A DNA stretch of 48,964 nucleotides from Rhodothermales bacterium (GCA_034439735.1 JAWXAX010000070.1:1-48964), one strand, 5' to 3'. Shown: positions 24,890-34,070, counted from the first letter of the stretch. A program made the numbers and translations. The notes: a model not told the origin generated them from the letters alone.

Positions 24890-24903
24890 ATCTCTAGAGC
24901 TCA

Positions 24904-26058
24904 ATGCCTTTTCTGAATGAGATACTCGCCCTGGACGTTGCGCCGGCGAACATTCAATTTGTCCCACCGGGCATTGCGCCCACTCGTTCGGTATCAGATC
25001 GCATTACTACCCTGGCAGGGGCCAGTGATGCGTATAAAGCCTTCCTTGAGGCGTTCTCAAGCTTCCTGCAGCCGCCGCATACCCTGTTTGTTGCGGGGCT
25101 CTCGTCGATTGAGCTACGCATGCGGCAGGAGGTGTTGAGCCGGGCCGGGCGAGCCGCATTCGGAGATCTGGTGACGTTGGATGCAATTGAGGGCGCATTG
25201 CTTGAAATCAAATCCGATCGCTCGGACGAAACCGGGCGGCTGGTCAATGGCTTGTTATCGAAAGTACTTACTGGAATTGAAAATGCGTTCATGTTTCCCC
25301 CGGGTGCCGATCGGGCACGGGCTGTGACCCTCACGGGATTCGTAGACCCCGCTGATTTTAGAACGAAACTGATCAAGGCTGGACGAACCTGGAAGGACCC
25401 CAGCGTGCCCTGGCAACACGGTGAGTTTACTCATCGCCTACAGTGGTGCGCCGGCATGCTGGCGCTTCCGGGGCCTATCCCGTGGAGGCAATATTTCATT
25501 GAGACGGGTCAATATGCGGACGATGCGCCTTTTGGCGCGGTAATGATAAATGGACTTTGGGACGCTCTGGCGGATCGCAACCAGTTTGAGGGTGTGTACA
25601 ACACACCGTATTTGACAATGACCGCTGACGATTTTCGGTCGCCAGAGAATTTACATGCCTGGTTAGTAGACAAATATCTGGACCCGGACTGGGACCATAT
25701 CCGCTTGCTAAGCACATTCATTTTCGCTCGCCAGACAAGGCGTGAGATCGACAAAAATAACGGGATTGCCTACGCCTACGCTACCACTGATTTTCCACCC
25801 GCTCGTCGAACCTGGGATGCATGGTCTCGTGTGTTATTTAATAACCGAAACGAGGGTGCACTTTCCCCGGCTGAAAAAGCTGTGCTCGCTCGTGCCTGGT
25901 ATCGATTGACTAAGTTAGTGGGAGGTGACCCCGTGAATGCAATTCTGGAAATCTCACCGGACGATGTTGCTATACCAGCGCCAGGCATCTATGTACCGGA
26001 CCGGCTGCTTCTCGCCTATCTCGATCTTGAATTAAATGGAGATGGCTCCTCTCCATGA
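24904..26058 (+). CDS. Unrecognised 384-aa protein, GC-poor relative to neighbours
   Basis: I recognise no family. The protein is soluble, with no signal peptide, and appears mainly helical (ASDAYKAFLEAFSSFLQ, SSIELRMRQEVLSRAG, LHAWLVDKYLD) with a central aromatic, acidic stretch (PWRQYFIETGQYADD). Base composition stands out: two 60-base lines I counted, 25201-25260 and 25621-25680, have 32 and 27 G/C (53% and 45%), versus 40 of 60 (67%) in a line of the next gene. Codons ending in A/T (GAA, TTT, AAA, AAT) are frequent. It sits 14 bases after the S74 gene and 22 bases before the DUF6603 gene, in the same direction. Possible recent acquisition. Confidence 0.78.
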   Translation: MPFLNEILALDVAPANIQFVPPGIAPTRSVSDRITTLAGASDAYKAFLEAFSSFLQPPHTLFVAGLSSIELRMRQEVLSRAGRAAFGDLVTLDAIEGALLEIKSDRSDETGRLVNGLLSKVLTGIENAFMFPPGADRARAVTLTGFVDPADFRTKLIKAGRTWKDPSVPWQHGEFTHRLQWCAGMLALPGPIPWRQYFIETGQYADDAPFGAVMINGLWDALADRNQFEGVYNTPYLTMTADDFRSPENLHAWLVDKYLDPDWDHIRLLSTFIFARQTRREIDKNNGIAYAYATTDFPPARRTWDAWSRVLFNNRNEGALSPAEKAVLARAWYRLTKLVGGDPVNAILEISPDDVAIPAPGIYVPDRLLLAYLDLELNGDGSSP

Positions 26059-26080
26059 GCAGTAAAATTCTTTCCAACAC

Positions 26081-29000
26081 ATGCCGACCCCACCCCGCGA
26101 CCTGCTCCAGCACCTGTCTCAACCTACTTCGGCCGACCTCCCCGTCACGGCCGACTGGGGGCCCGTCCATACATTCATCGCGGCCTGGATCCCCGCCGGC
26201 GTCGTCCTCCGCCAGCCGGCGGTGGAATCGTCCACGGCCGATGACCTGTGGCTGACGGGCACGCTCGCGCAGGCCACGACGGGCGAGCTGGCGTGGCCGG
26301 CCGGCGGAACCGTGCGCGTCCACCTCACCCTCCTGCCTCCCGCCGGCGACGCCGCCGAGACACTGAAGGGCGACCTCTTCCTCCAGGCCCCCGCCAACTG
26401 GAAATTCGGCGACAGCTTCCCGTTGATGCCGAAAACCACGGACCTGCGCGACCTCTCGAACCCGACCCAGACACCGATCCTCGACGGACTGGCCATCCGC
26501 CACGCCTGGCTCGTATTCTCCTCCCACAGCCTCAACGAAGCGCTCACCCTTGGCGGACAAGCCTTCGGCGCCGTCACGCTCGCGCCGGGCCTCAACGCCA
26601 TCATGCGAATGACCCCCGCCGGCGTCGTCGGGGCGCTGGGCATTCTCGCGGCGGAGGAGGTTACGCTCGCCGGCCCCATCGTCCGCGCCGGCGGCGAAAT
26701 GGGGCTCACGCTACCCGGGATCCGCTTTCCGTGGGAAGCGCCGCACCTCCCGGGCATCCACCTCACCGCCGCATTTTCGGCGGAAATCGCCATCGGCGCG
26801 AGCCTGAATTTCAGGCTCGGCTTTGGCGTCTACAGTCCACTCACCGCCGCCTGGCTGACGGACAACCCGGCGCTCGAACCGGTGATGGCTCTGTTCGGCG
26901 ACCTCGCGCTCCCACAGGCCGGCGTCACCGCGCGCCTCGCCGCCGAACGGATGCTGGGGCAGAGCGACACGGTGGAGTGGCTGGCGGAGTTCGCCGCCAG
27001 CGCCCACGAGGGGATCGACGTGGACCACCTCGCCGCACTCATCGGCGACGGCCACACGCCCGATTTTCTCAAGACGCACCTCCCCGATGTAGTCGCCCGC
27101 GCCCTCGCCGCCGTGAGCCTGAAAGGACTCACCATCGAGGTTGTCGCCGGCCCAAACGGCGCCCACCGCGTGGCCAACACGGGCTTCTATGTTGGCGTCG
27201 ATACCGGCAAGGTGACGCTCATCGAGGGCGTCCTCAGCCTCGACGCCATCGAGGTCGTCGAGGTCATCGTCCGCGATCCGTTTGGCTCCTCGCTGCCCAT
27301 CACGGATCGCCTCATGGGGGCCGTGGTCTTCAACGCCACGTTCCTCGATGCGTCGGTGCTGGGGATGGTTGCCCTGCCGGACTTCTCCATCGAGATCCAA
27401 CTCGCCGAGGCGAAGGCGATCCCCATCGGGAAGCTGTTCGAGGAACGGGGGCTGGACGCGAATCTGCGTCCGGCGGACCTCGTCGTCGAGGAATTCGTGG
27501 TCCGCGCGGACCTCGAGGGGACGTTCAGCATCGCCGCGAGCATCGCGGCTGTGCCGGCCTGGTCGGTCGTGGTCGGCGGGACGTCGGTGGCCCTCGAGGA
27601 GGTCGCGTTTAACGCCACTCGGTACAGCTGGGGCGACAAAGAGGCCTCGTTTTCAGCCCTGCTGCGCCTCGGCGACCCGGATCACCAGCCCTTCGAACTC
27701 CTCGTCTCCGCCGACGTGCGCACCGGCGCCGGCGCCGGCTGGCGCTTCCGGGGCGCCCTCCAACGCAACGAGGTCATCGCCGTCGGCGCCCTCGTCGAAC
27801 GGCTCGCGCACCACTTCGGCGTCGTCGCGGTCCCGAAAAGCATCAGCGATCTGGTGGTGGATGAATTCCACATCGACTTCGACACCGGCAAAAAGGACTT
27901 CAGCTGCGCTTTCGCCGTGAAATTCCCGCTCGATGGCGAGGAACGCCACGTCCGGCTCGGCCTGGAACTCCGCCACCGGCTCTCGGACGGCGGGTACGAC
28001 GCGACGTTTGATCTCACGCTCGGGACGCTGCGTTTCCAACTCATCGACCGGGCGGACCTCCTCCTGGCCCGGTATGCCGGAGACGTGACCCTCAATCCGA
28101 AACAACTCGCGGCTTCGCTCTCGGCTACCGTGGCGCAGGTCATCCCCGATGGCATCGAGCTGACCGTCAAAGAGGCCTTTTTTCTCCATCAAACCGATCC
28201 CCCTGCCGGCTCGGGCGGAGCGCCAATACCCACCGGGCGGTTTCTGTTCGGGATCGAACTGGGCGCCCGGCTGGATGTCAGCCGGCTGCCGCTCGTAGGC
28301 CAGGCGTTCTCCGGCGACACGCTCGTCGTGGATCGGCTCAACTTCCTGATGGCGTCCGCGGCGTTTACTTCGCCGGAGATCACCACGTACAACCAGTACC
28401 TCGCCCCCGATGGCGCCATCCCCGTCCCCGAGGCGCCGAAAGGCGAAGCCGCCGCGAGTGCCCGGCTGCCGGCCGGCCCATCGGTCTCCGCCCGACTGAG
28501 CTGGAGCGGGCACGACATCCCCCTGTTCATGGCCGCCGGAGCGCCTCAGGGGCTGTTGACAGGTTCGCCGGCCCCACCGGCGAATACGCCGCCGCCGGCA
28601 GAATCCGGAGCCCCGAAATGGTACACGGTCGAGCGCTCGTTCGGGCCCGTTCACCTGAGCCGGGTGGGGGCGCAGCTGAAGGCGAACGAGTTGCACATCC
28701 TCCTGGATGGTGGGCTCGGACTGGGCGATGTGACCCTCTCCCTCATGGGGCTGAGCGTGGGCTCACCGCTCGCCGCGTTTAAGCCGGAATACGACCTGCA
28801 GGGGCTGGGCCTGGCGGTCGATGTAGGCTCAGTGGGTATCAACGGCGCCTTTCTTCATATCCACCACGACGCCATCGCCGATCAACCTGCCTTCGACGAA
28901 TACGCCGGCGCCGCCGGGATTCGGCTGGCGTCGTTCGCGCTAGGCGCCATCGGCTCCTACGCCTCGCTCGACGGCCACCCGTCGCTGTTTGTCTACGCCG

Positions 29001-30601
29001 TGCTGGACATGCCCATCGGCGGGCCGGCGTTTTTCTTCGTCACGGGCCTCGCGGCCGGCTTTGGCTACAACCGCGCCCTGCGCATGCCGGGCATCGACCA
29101 GGTCGCGGCGTTCCCGCTCGTCCAGGAAGCCGTCAGCGGGGCGACGGGGAAAGACATCGCCACCGAACTGAAGGGGCTCCAGGCCTACCTCCCTCCGTCC
29201 TCCGGCGACCGGTTTTTTGCCATCGGCATCCGGTTTTCGTCGTTTAAGCTCATCGACTCGTTTGCCTTGCTGGCGGTAAGCTGGGGGCATCAGGTGGAGG
29301 TGGATGTGCTCGGGCTCTCCACCCTTGTCGTGCCCGTCGCCGAAAAGCCCGGCGAGCCGGATCCGCTGGCGCGGGTCCAGCTGGCCCTGAAGGCGACGTT
29401 CCTCCCCGATCCGGGTTTTCTGGGCGTCAGCGCGCAGCTCACGCCGGCCTCCTACATCCTCTCGAAAGCCTGCCAGATCACCGGCGGCTTCGGGTTCTAT
29501 AGCTGGTTCGGCGGCCCGCACGAGGGGGATTTCGCGCTTTCGATCGGCGGTTACCATCGGCACTACCAGCCGCCGGCGCACTACCCGCAGGTGCCCCGCC
29601 TCGGTTTTAACTGGCAGGTCAGCGACGAGCTTTCGCTGAGCGGCCAGGCCTATTTCGCCCTGGTGCCCTCGGCGATCATGGCCGGCGGCCGGCTCGAAGC
29701 CGTGTGGAAAAGCGACAACATAAAAGCCTGGTTCATCGCGGATGCCGACTTCCTCCTGGCCTGGAAGCCGTACCACTACGAGGCCGAAATCTATGTGGAT
29801 GTCGGGGTATCCTACACCTTCAACCACTTCGGAAGCCACACCTTCACGGCAGATGTCGGGGCGGACCTCTCCGTCTGGGGGCCCGACTTCGCCGGCACGG
29901 CGACGATCCACCTCGCCTTCGTGAGTTTTACGATTTCGTTTGGCCCGAGCCCCAGTACGAGCGGCAAGCCGATCGACTGGACGTCGTTTAAGACGATGCT
30001 GCCGGCTGAGGACGAGCGGATCACGTTCGGCGTCGCCGGCGGGCTCATCAAACAGGGCCCGAAACGGTCGAACGGCGTCCAGCACCTAGGCGTCATCCAC
30101 CCGAAAGACCTCGCGATCACCATCCAGAGCGCCGTGCCGGCGAGCCAGGTGACGGGCATCGAGCTTGTAGGCTCAACGCCGGCCTTCGGGATACCGCCGA
30201 TGGACGTCCGGTCGCCCGACTCCATGCTCTCCGTCACCTTCTCCGGTCCGACGCCCTTCACCACCTCCACGGCGCTGCTCAAACGGCAGCCCTCGGCGCT
30301 GTGGGGTTCGGACGGATTGGAAAACGCACGCAGCGGAGCCGGCCCGGAGATGACCGACCCGCTGCTCTGCGGGATCCGCGTCGCGGCGCCCTCGCCGGAG
30401 GTGCCGGACAGCACGCCAGCGATCACGCCCCGCCAATTGGGGTACCAGACGACGCTCCGGCCGGACGCCTTCGCCCCGACCGCCCCGATGCCCTGGTTGC
30501 CCGGACCCCTCGCCGCCGGTATACCCTCTTCCCCCTTCGCCGACTGGCCCACCGACACCGTCACCGCCGACTACTTCGAGGCCCTCATCCGGCCGGCCTG
30601 A
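26081..30601 (+). CDS. DUF6603 domain-containing giant protein (1506 aa)
   Basis: The C-terminal half (about residues 850-1320) carries DUF6603 features: FFFVTGLAAGFGYNRALRMP, ITGGFGFYSWFGG, YHRHYQPPAHYPQVPRLGFNW, SGQAYFALVPSAIMAGGRLEAVW, AWFIADADFLLAWKPYHYEAEI and ADLSVWGPDFAGTATIHL. The N-terminal half is a long succession of beta-rich segments rich in Ala, Gly and Leu, with no recognised domain. A proline-rich linker (about residues 825-845) joins the halves. No signal peptide or membrane helix is obvious. DUF6603 has no known function. The ATG at 26081 follows a non-coding 22 bases. A long beta-sheet structural protein is the likeliest reading. Confidence 0.85.
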   Translation: MPTPPRDLLQHLSQPTSADLPVTADWGPVHTFIAAWIPAGVVLRQPAVESSTADDLWLTGTLAQATTGELAWPAGGTVRVHLTLLPPAGDAAETLKGDLFLQAPANWKFGDSFPLMPKTTDLRDLSNPTQTPILDGLAIRHAWLVFSSHSLNEALTLGGQAFGAVTLAPGLNAIMRMTPAGVVGALGILAAEEVTLAGPIVRAGGEMGLTLPGIRFPWEAPHLPGIHLTAAFSAEIAIGASLNFRLGFGVYSPLTAAWLTDNPALEPVMALFGDLALPQAGVTARLAAERMLGQSDTVEWLAEFAASAHEGIDVDHLAALIGDGHTPDFLKTHLPDVVARALAAVSLKGLTIEVVAGPNGAHRVANTGFYVGVDTGKVTLIEGVLSLDAIEVVEVIVRDPFGSSLPITDRLMGAVVFNATFLDASVLGMVALPDFSIEIQLAEAKAIPIGKLFEERGLDANLRPADLVVEEFVVRADLEGTFSIAASIAAVPAWSVVVGGTSVALEEVAFNATRYSWGDKEASFSALLRLGDPDHQPFELLVSADVRTGAGAGWRFRGALQRNEVIAVGALVERLAHHFGVVAVPKSISDLVVDEFHIDFDTGKKDFSCAFAVKFPLDGEERHVRLGLELRHRLSDGGYDATFDLTLGTLRFQLIDRADLLLARYAGDVTLNPKQLAASLSATVAQVIPDGIELTVKEAFFLHQTDPPAGSGGAPIPTGRFLFGIELGARLDVSRLPLVGQAFSGDTLVVDRLNFLMASAAFTSPEITTYNQYLAPDGAIPVPEAPKGEAAASARLPAGPSVSARLSWSGHDIPLFMAAGAPQGLLTGSPAPPANTPPPAESGAPKWYTVERSFGPVHLSRVGAQLKANELHILLDGGLGLGDVTLSLMGLSVGSPLAAFKPEYDLQGLGLAVDVGSVGINGAFLHIHHDAIADQPAFDEYAGAAGIRLASFALGAIGSYASLDGHPSLFVYAVLDMPIGGPAFFFVTGLAAGFGYNRALRMPGIDQVAAFPLVQEAVSGATGKDIATELKGLQAYLPPSSGDRFFAIGIRFSSFKLIDSFALLAVSWGHQVEVDVLGLSTLVVPVAEKPGEPDPLARVQLALKATFLPDPGFLGVSAQLTPASYILSKACQITGGFGFYSWFGGPHEGDFALSIGGYHRHYQPPAHYPQVPRLGFNWQVSDELSLSGQAYFALVPSAIMAGGRLEAVWKSDNIKAWFIADADFLLAWKPYHYEAEIYVDVGVSYTFNHFGSHTFTADVGADLSVWGPDFAGTATIHLAFVSFTISFGPSPSTSGKPIDWTSFKTMLPAEDERITFGVAGGLIKQGPKRSNGVQHLGVIHPKDLAITIQSAVPASQVTGIELVGSTPAFGIPPMDVRSPDSMLSVTFSGPTPFTTSTALLKRQPSALWGSDGLENARSGAGPEMTDPLLCGIRVAAPSPEVPDSTPAITPRQLGYQTTLRPDAFAPTAPMPWLPGPLAAGIPSSPFADWPTDTVTADYFEALIRPA

Positions 30602-30648
30602 TCTCATTCCGCACCCAACCCACGCCCTAACTCCTCCACGAGACCCCC

Positions 30649-33600
30649 ATGCTGACCGCAGACTTCGGGATGATCGATGACGAAATCGGCAGTACGTCGT
30701 TCGGCGGACCTCGCTTTCTCCAGGCGTTTGTCGGAGGCTTCCCAACGACGGCGTTTACCGTGAGCCTGAAGGTCCGATCGACCTCCCCCGGCATGCTCAT
30801 TTCCCTGGGTGACGATGAGACCGGTAGTGTCGACTGGACCCAGGCGAGGTTCTCGATCGACATCTGGTCGCAGTCGGTCACGGTCGGCTTCGGGCAGACC
30901 CGAGGCGTGGTGGTCTCCCTGGCGACGAACCTGCTGGATGGCGCGACGCACCACCTGGCCGTCACGTGGAGCCAGTCGGCCGCCGGCGCAAACGGCGCTA
31001 CCGTCGTCGTGTATGTCGATGGCCGGCAGGTGGGACAGCGGTCGTGGGTGTTCACGGACGACGGCGTCGAACCGGGCTTTATCCCGCGCATCATCGCATC
31101 CGGCCCACTGTTTATCGGGTATCGCCCCGCGCAGCACAACGAACTGCAACCGAGCGGCATTTTCGCCGGCGCCCTCCGGGACCTGAGGGTGTGGGCGCGG
31201 GTGATGACGCCGGCCGAGGTCGCCAGCGACCAGACGGCCGTCGTGGCCGGTACGGAGCCCGGTTTGTACCTGTCGCTGCCGCTGGATCCTGCCTCGCGCG
31301 ACTATCCCTCCAACCGATTTGTCGACCAATCCCCCAACCGGTTCGAGGCCCTGGAAATCGTCATCCAGGACAACGCCGTGTCGATGGGCAGCGTCTGGTC
31401 GTTCAACGGGTTTCCCGTCGGCAGCCGGACGGTCACGATGTGGCTCCGGTGCGGCGGCGACGCGGGCGGGACGCATCTGTTCACCTATTCCGATTATTCG
31501 AACAGCGAGCCGATGGACAACGCCGGCGACCGCTGGTCGATCGCGGACCCGTCCGGCCTCCGGATCAGCTCGAGCGGTTCCGTCGGGGTCTCGGTCAACG
31601 ATGGAAAATGGCACCACGTCGCGGTCGTCTGCCACCGCGAGGCCGGCGAGCCGATCGAGGACATCGTCTATATCGACGGCGTGCAGCGCGCCAGGATGGC
31701 GGTCCACTCCGAGGGCACGCTGACCGACCACCAGCGCCTCATCCTGGGCGGATGGCTGGCGACGGATGCCACCGACAGCGTGTATCGTGGGGAGATGGCC
31801 GGCGTCGCGATCTGGTCCGGCCGGCGCTCCCACCAACAAATTGTCGATGAGATGCACGGGCATCTCGCGGCCTCTTCGCCCCAGGATCCGTTCCCGTCGA
31901 CCCTCGTGGCCTGGTGGCCGCTCGCGCCGGAATCCGTCGGTCTCGGCGTTGGTCAGGGCATCGGTGTCTCGATCGAAAGCAGCCGCTGGGGGAGCCGGCT
32001 CGTCCGTCCCACGAAGAGCGAGACCCCCGTGGACGAGCTGGATCGCCCCATCTATTTCGTCGAAAAACACGAACCCGCGCTTAAATCAGGCGCCTATTCC
32101 GTCCGCGTCCAGCAAACCATCCAGGGCGAACGCTTCGAGTCGACGGCGGATTTCCATGTGGCCGGCCCCCGGTTTCACCTCACGCCCAGCGATATCCAGG
32201 CGATGTTTCCTCCACCCGGCAGCATGGGAGACCACGCGCATGCCCTGCCCCACATCGTCCTTACCCGGAGCACGTTGCCCTGGGAGCGCCTGGCCATGGC
32301 ATCCACGCCGTGGCTGGCCGTACTGGTGTTTGATGAAGGGGAGATCAAGGACGCCGGCGTCAAACCCCTGAAGGCGCTCGCCCTGGTCGACGCCGCAGGG
32401 CGAGCGGTCGAGGCGGATAGCGAGGCAGGCGAATCCGGCGACGACCCGGTGACCTACATCACCGTCGCTGCCGACACGCTGAAGACCCTCCTGCCCTCCG
32501 CCGCTGATCTGAAACTACTCGCGCACGTGCGGCGGGACGAAGACGACAACGAACGCGCCGTCGTCCTGGGCAACCGGTTGCCGAAAGCGGATGCCCCCGG
32601 CATCGTGCACCTCGTCTCGTTGGAAGGACGCTACGCCGACGGCCGGCTCAGCCCCGCCGCGGGTGATGTGACGCTCATCAGCCTGGCGACATGGCGATTC
32701 AGCTGTGTCGCCGGCGGGCCGAGCCTGGCCGGGCAGCTCAACGCGCTCGACGTGGCCTCCGCACAGACGACCACCCCGCTGCGGCACCGCCTGCGCAATG
32801 GCCAGAAGTCGATCTCCTGGTATCGAAGCCCGTTTAGCCCCGAGCCGGCGGGGGTGGGGGATCCAGATGAAGCGATCCACGCCGATGCCCTGCTGGGCAT
32901 GGCGGCCGGCCGGATGGATGTCACCTACGCCGCCGCATGGGAGCTGGGCCGGCTGCTGACGCTGGCCAATAAGCATGTGGCTTCGCAGCTCTTCCTGTGG
33001 AAACGCTGGCATGCGCGGGACCTGATGGCCGTTCGGCGCCTGGTGGTGCACCACGGCCCCAACCATGGTTCTGCCCAGGCCGCCCTGCCGCCCGATCTGC
33101 CGGCGGTCATCGACGATTGGTTCGATACACTACGCCTCCTCCGGCCAGTCCCATTCCAGTACCTCATCCCCGACGAGGCCATGCTGCCGCCTGAATCGCT
33201 CCGGTTGTTTAAGGTGGATCGGCGCTGGCTGGCGCACCTGCTGCACGGGGCGTTCGCGGTGGGCCACGCGCCGACCCGGACACCGCCAGCGGATCTGCCC
33301 GAGGCGCCGGATCCCGATGACGCCCCGCTATGTGGATTTCTGCTCCGCTCGTCCGCCGTCACCCAGTGGCCCCATCTGACCATCCAGGCCAGCGGGAAAC
33401 GCGTCGACACCACGGACGGCGAACTGCCTGAACCGTTGACGCGGGTGCGCCTGGAGGTCCTCTCGCCGGGAATCCTGCTGGCCCTGTTCGAGGGCGAGCG
33501 TATCCGGTCCCTGGATGTCGGCCTGAAGCCTGCTACCCTGCACGCCGGCTTCGACGTGTCAGCCGCCGGCGTCGTCAAAAAGCGGCCCCGGGATGCCTCG

Positions 33601-33780
33601 GGTCAGCCCCAAACGGCCGTCGACATCGCGCTTACGCCGATGCGCCGATTCCAGGCCGAGGCGTTCAAGGCCACCCTCGAATCCCTCAACCTGTTCGACG
33701 GCCCCATCACCTCCGCCGAATTCGCGCTGGCCCTGATCGATGGGGTCGAAAGGGTGCGGATCGTGGCGAAGAACGAGTAA
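30649..33780 (+). CDS. Double LamG-domain giant protein (1043 aa)
   Basis: Two concanavalin/LamG-like domains occupy about residues 1-205 and 228-410. They show FTVSLKVRS, HHLAVTWSQS, VVVYVDGRQVG, FAGALRDLRVWARVMTPAEV in the first, and TVTMWLRCGG, HHVAVVCHRE, DIVYIDG, GEMAGVAIWSGRRS in the second. From about residue 500 a separate unrecognised region begins with FHVAGPRFHLTPSDIQAMFPPPG and LPHIVLTRSTLPWERL, with later HHGPNHGSAQAALP. No signal peptide or transmembrane segment is seen. LamG domains bind carbohydrates or proteins, so this subunit may mediate surface contact. Last gene of the cluster; 47 bases after the DUF6603 stop, with a clean end before the MazE remnant region. Confidence 0.85.
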   Translation: MLTADFGMIDDEIGSTSFGGPRFLQAFVGGFPTTAFTVSLKVRSTSPGMLISLGDDETGSVDWTQARFSIDIWSQSVTVGFGQTRGVVVSLATNLLDGATHHLAVTWSQSAAGANGATVVVYVDGRQVGQRSWVFTDDGVEPGFIPRIIASGPLFIGYRPAQHNELQPSGIFAGALRDLRVWARVMTPAEVASDQTAVVAGTEPGLYLSLPLDPASRDYPSNRFVDQSPNRFEALEIVIQDNAVSMGSVWSFNGFPVGSRTVTMWLRCGGDAGGTHLFTYSDYSNSEPMDNAGDRWSIADPSGLRISSSGSVGVSVNDGKWHHVAVVCHREAGEPIEDIVYIDGVQRARMAVHSEGTLTDHQRLILGGWLATDATDSVYRGEMAGVAIWSGRRSHQQIVDEMHGHLAASSPQDPFPSTLVAWWPLAPESVGLGVGQGIGVSIESSRWGSRLVRPTKSETPVDELDRPIYFVEKHEPALKSGAYSVRVQQTIQGERFESTADFHVAGPRFHLTPSDIQAMFPPPGSMGDHAHALPHIVLTRSTLPWERLAMASTPWLAVLVFDEGEIKDAGVKPLKALALVDAAGRAVEADSEAGESGDDPVTYITVAADTLKTLLPSAADLKLLAHVRRDEDDNERAVVLGNRLPKADAPGIVHLVSLEGRYADGRLSPAAGDVTLISLATWRFSCVAGGPSLAGQLNALDVASAQTTTPLRHRLRNGQKSISWYRSPFSPEPAGVGDPDEAIHADALLGMAAGRMDVTYAAAWELGRLLTLANKHVASQLFLWKRWHARDLMAVRRLVVHHGPNHGSAQAALPPDLPAVIDDWFDTLRLLRPVPFQYLIPDEAMLPPESLRLFKVDRRWLAHLLHGAFAVGHAPTRTPPADLPEAPDPDDAPLCGFLLRSSAVTQWPHLTIQASGKRVDTTDGELPEPLTRVRLEVLSPGILLALFEGERIRSLDVGLKPATLHAGFDVSAAGVVKKRPRDASGQPQTAVDIALTPMRRFQAEAFKATLESLNLFDGPITSAEFALALIDGVERVRIVAKNE

Positions 33781-33794
33781 GAACGTGATCAAAG

Positions 33795-33857
33795 TCAGGG
33801 CGAAAACAGTTCGGATAAAACGCGAAATACCTGCTCCTGGGTGGCCGCATCAATCCG
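33795..33857 (-). pseudogene. MazF/PemK C-terminal scar
   Basis: Starting inside the end of the antitoxin gene but in another frame, the minus strand encodes RIDAATQEQVFRVLSELFSP followed by TGA. This matches the usual last helix of MazF/PemK toxins (a conserved Asp/Thr cap, then V..L..L). The toxin core with its catalytic arginines is absent. I infer that an internal deletion removed almost all of mazF and left its tail fused just behind mazE. Confidence 0.45.
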
Positions 33858-34059
33858 TTAACACATCGTCTCCTTGCTCAGCCATGCTGGCAAACGCTGC
33901 ATCCCAATCTTTCCGAGGGCGACTGACCGCCTGGATGACGATCGTGTTATTGGCTACTTCTAGCTCGACCTCGCCCGAAAGGCCGCTTTCTAGTAGGGGC
34001 TTCGGAATCCGAATGCCCTGCGAGTTGCCGATTTGTATGATGCTTGTTTTGATGGTCAT
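33850..34059 (-). CDS. MazE/AbrB-type antitoxin (orphan)
   Basis: The 69-aa product has a SpoVT/AbrB swapped-hairpin DNA-binding domain: IIQIGNSQGIRIPKPLLE followed by VELEVANNTIVIQAV. The C-terminal tail (RPRKDWDAAFASMAEQGDD) is the normal toxin-neutralising extension of MazE. It has a clear Shine-Dalgarno sequence (GGAGGT, complement of 34065-34070) five bases before the ATG, unusual for this window. No toxin gene follows; only a short MazF-like tail remains (33795-33857). The antitoxin may still autoregulate its promoter. Confidence 0.82.
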   Translation of the reverse strand: MTIKTSIIQIGNSQGIRIPKPLLESGLSGEVELEVANNTIVIQAVSRPRKDWDAAFASMAEQGDDVLTD

Positions 34060-34064
34060 CGGTT

Positions 34065-34070
34065 ACCTCC
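34065..34070 (-). promoter_or_regulatory. Strong Shine-Dalgarno site of the mazE-like gene
   Basis: GGAGGT on the minus strand lies five bases before the antitoxin start. Most other genes in the window lack such a site, so it fixes this start and hints at a gene acquired from an SD-using organism. Confidence 0.6.

Noticed and set aside
30604-32070. 488-codon minus-strand frame opposite the LamG gene
   Set aside because: Low-complexity, basic composition with no domain; the LamG reading is clearly coding.
19257-33780. Cluster as a prophage or contractile injection system
   Set aside because: No sheath, tube, baseplate, terminase, portal, integrase or AAA+ remodeller was seen. S74 alone does not make it phage-derived.
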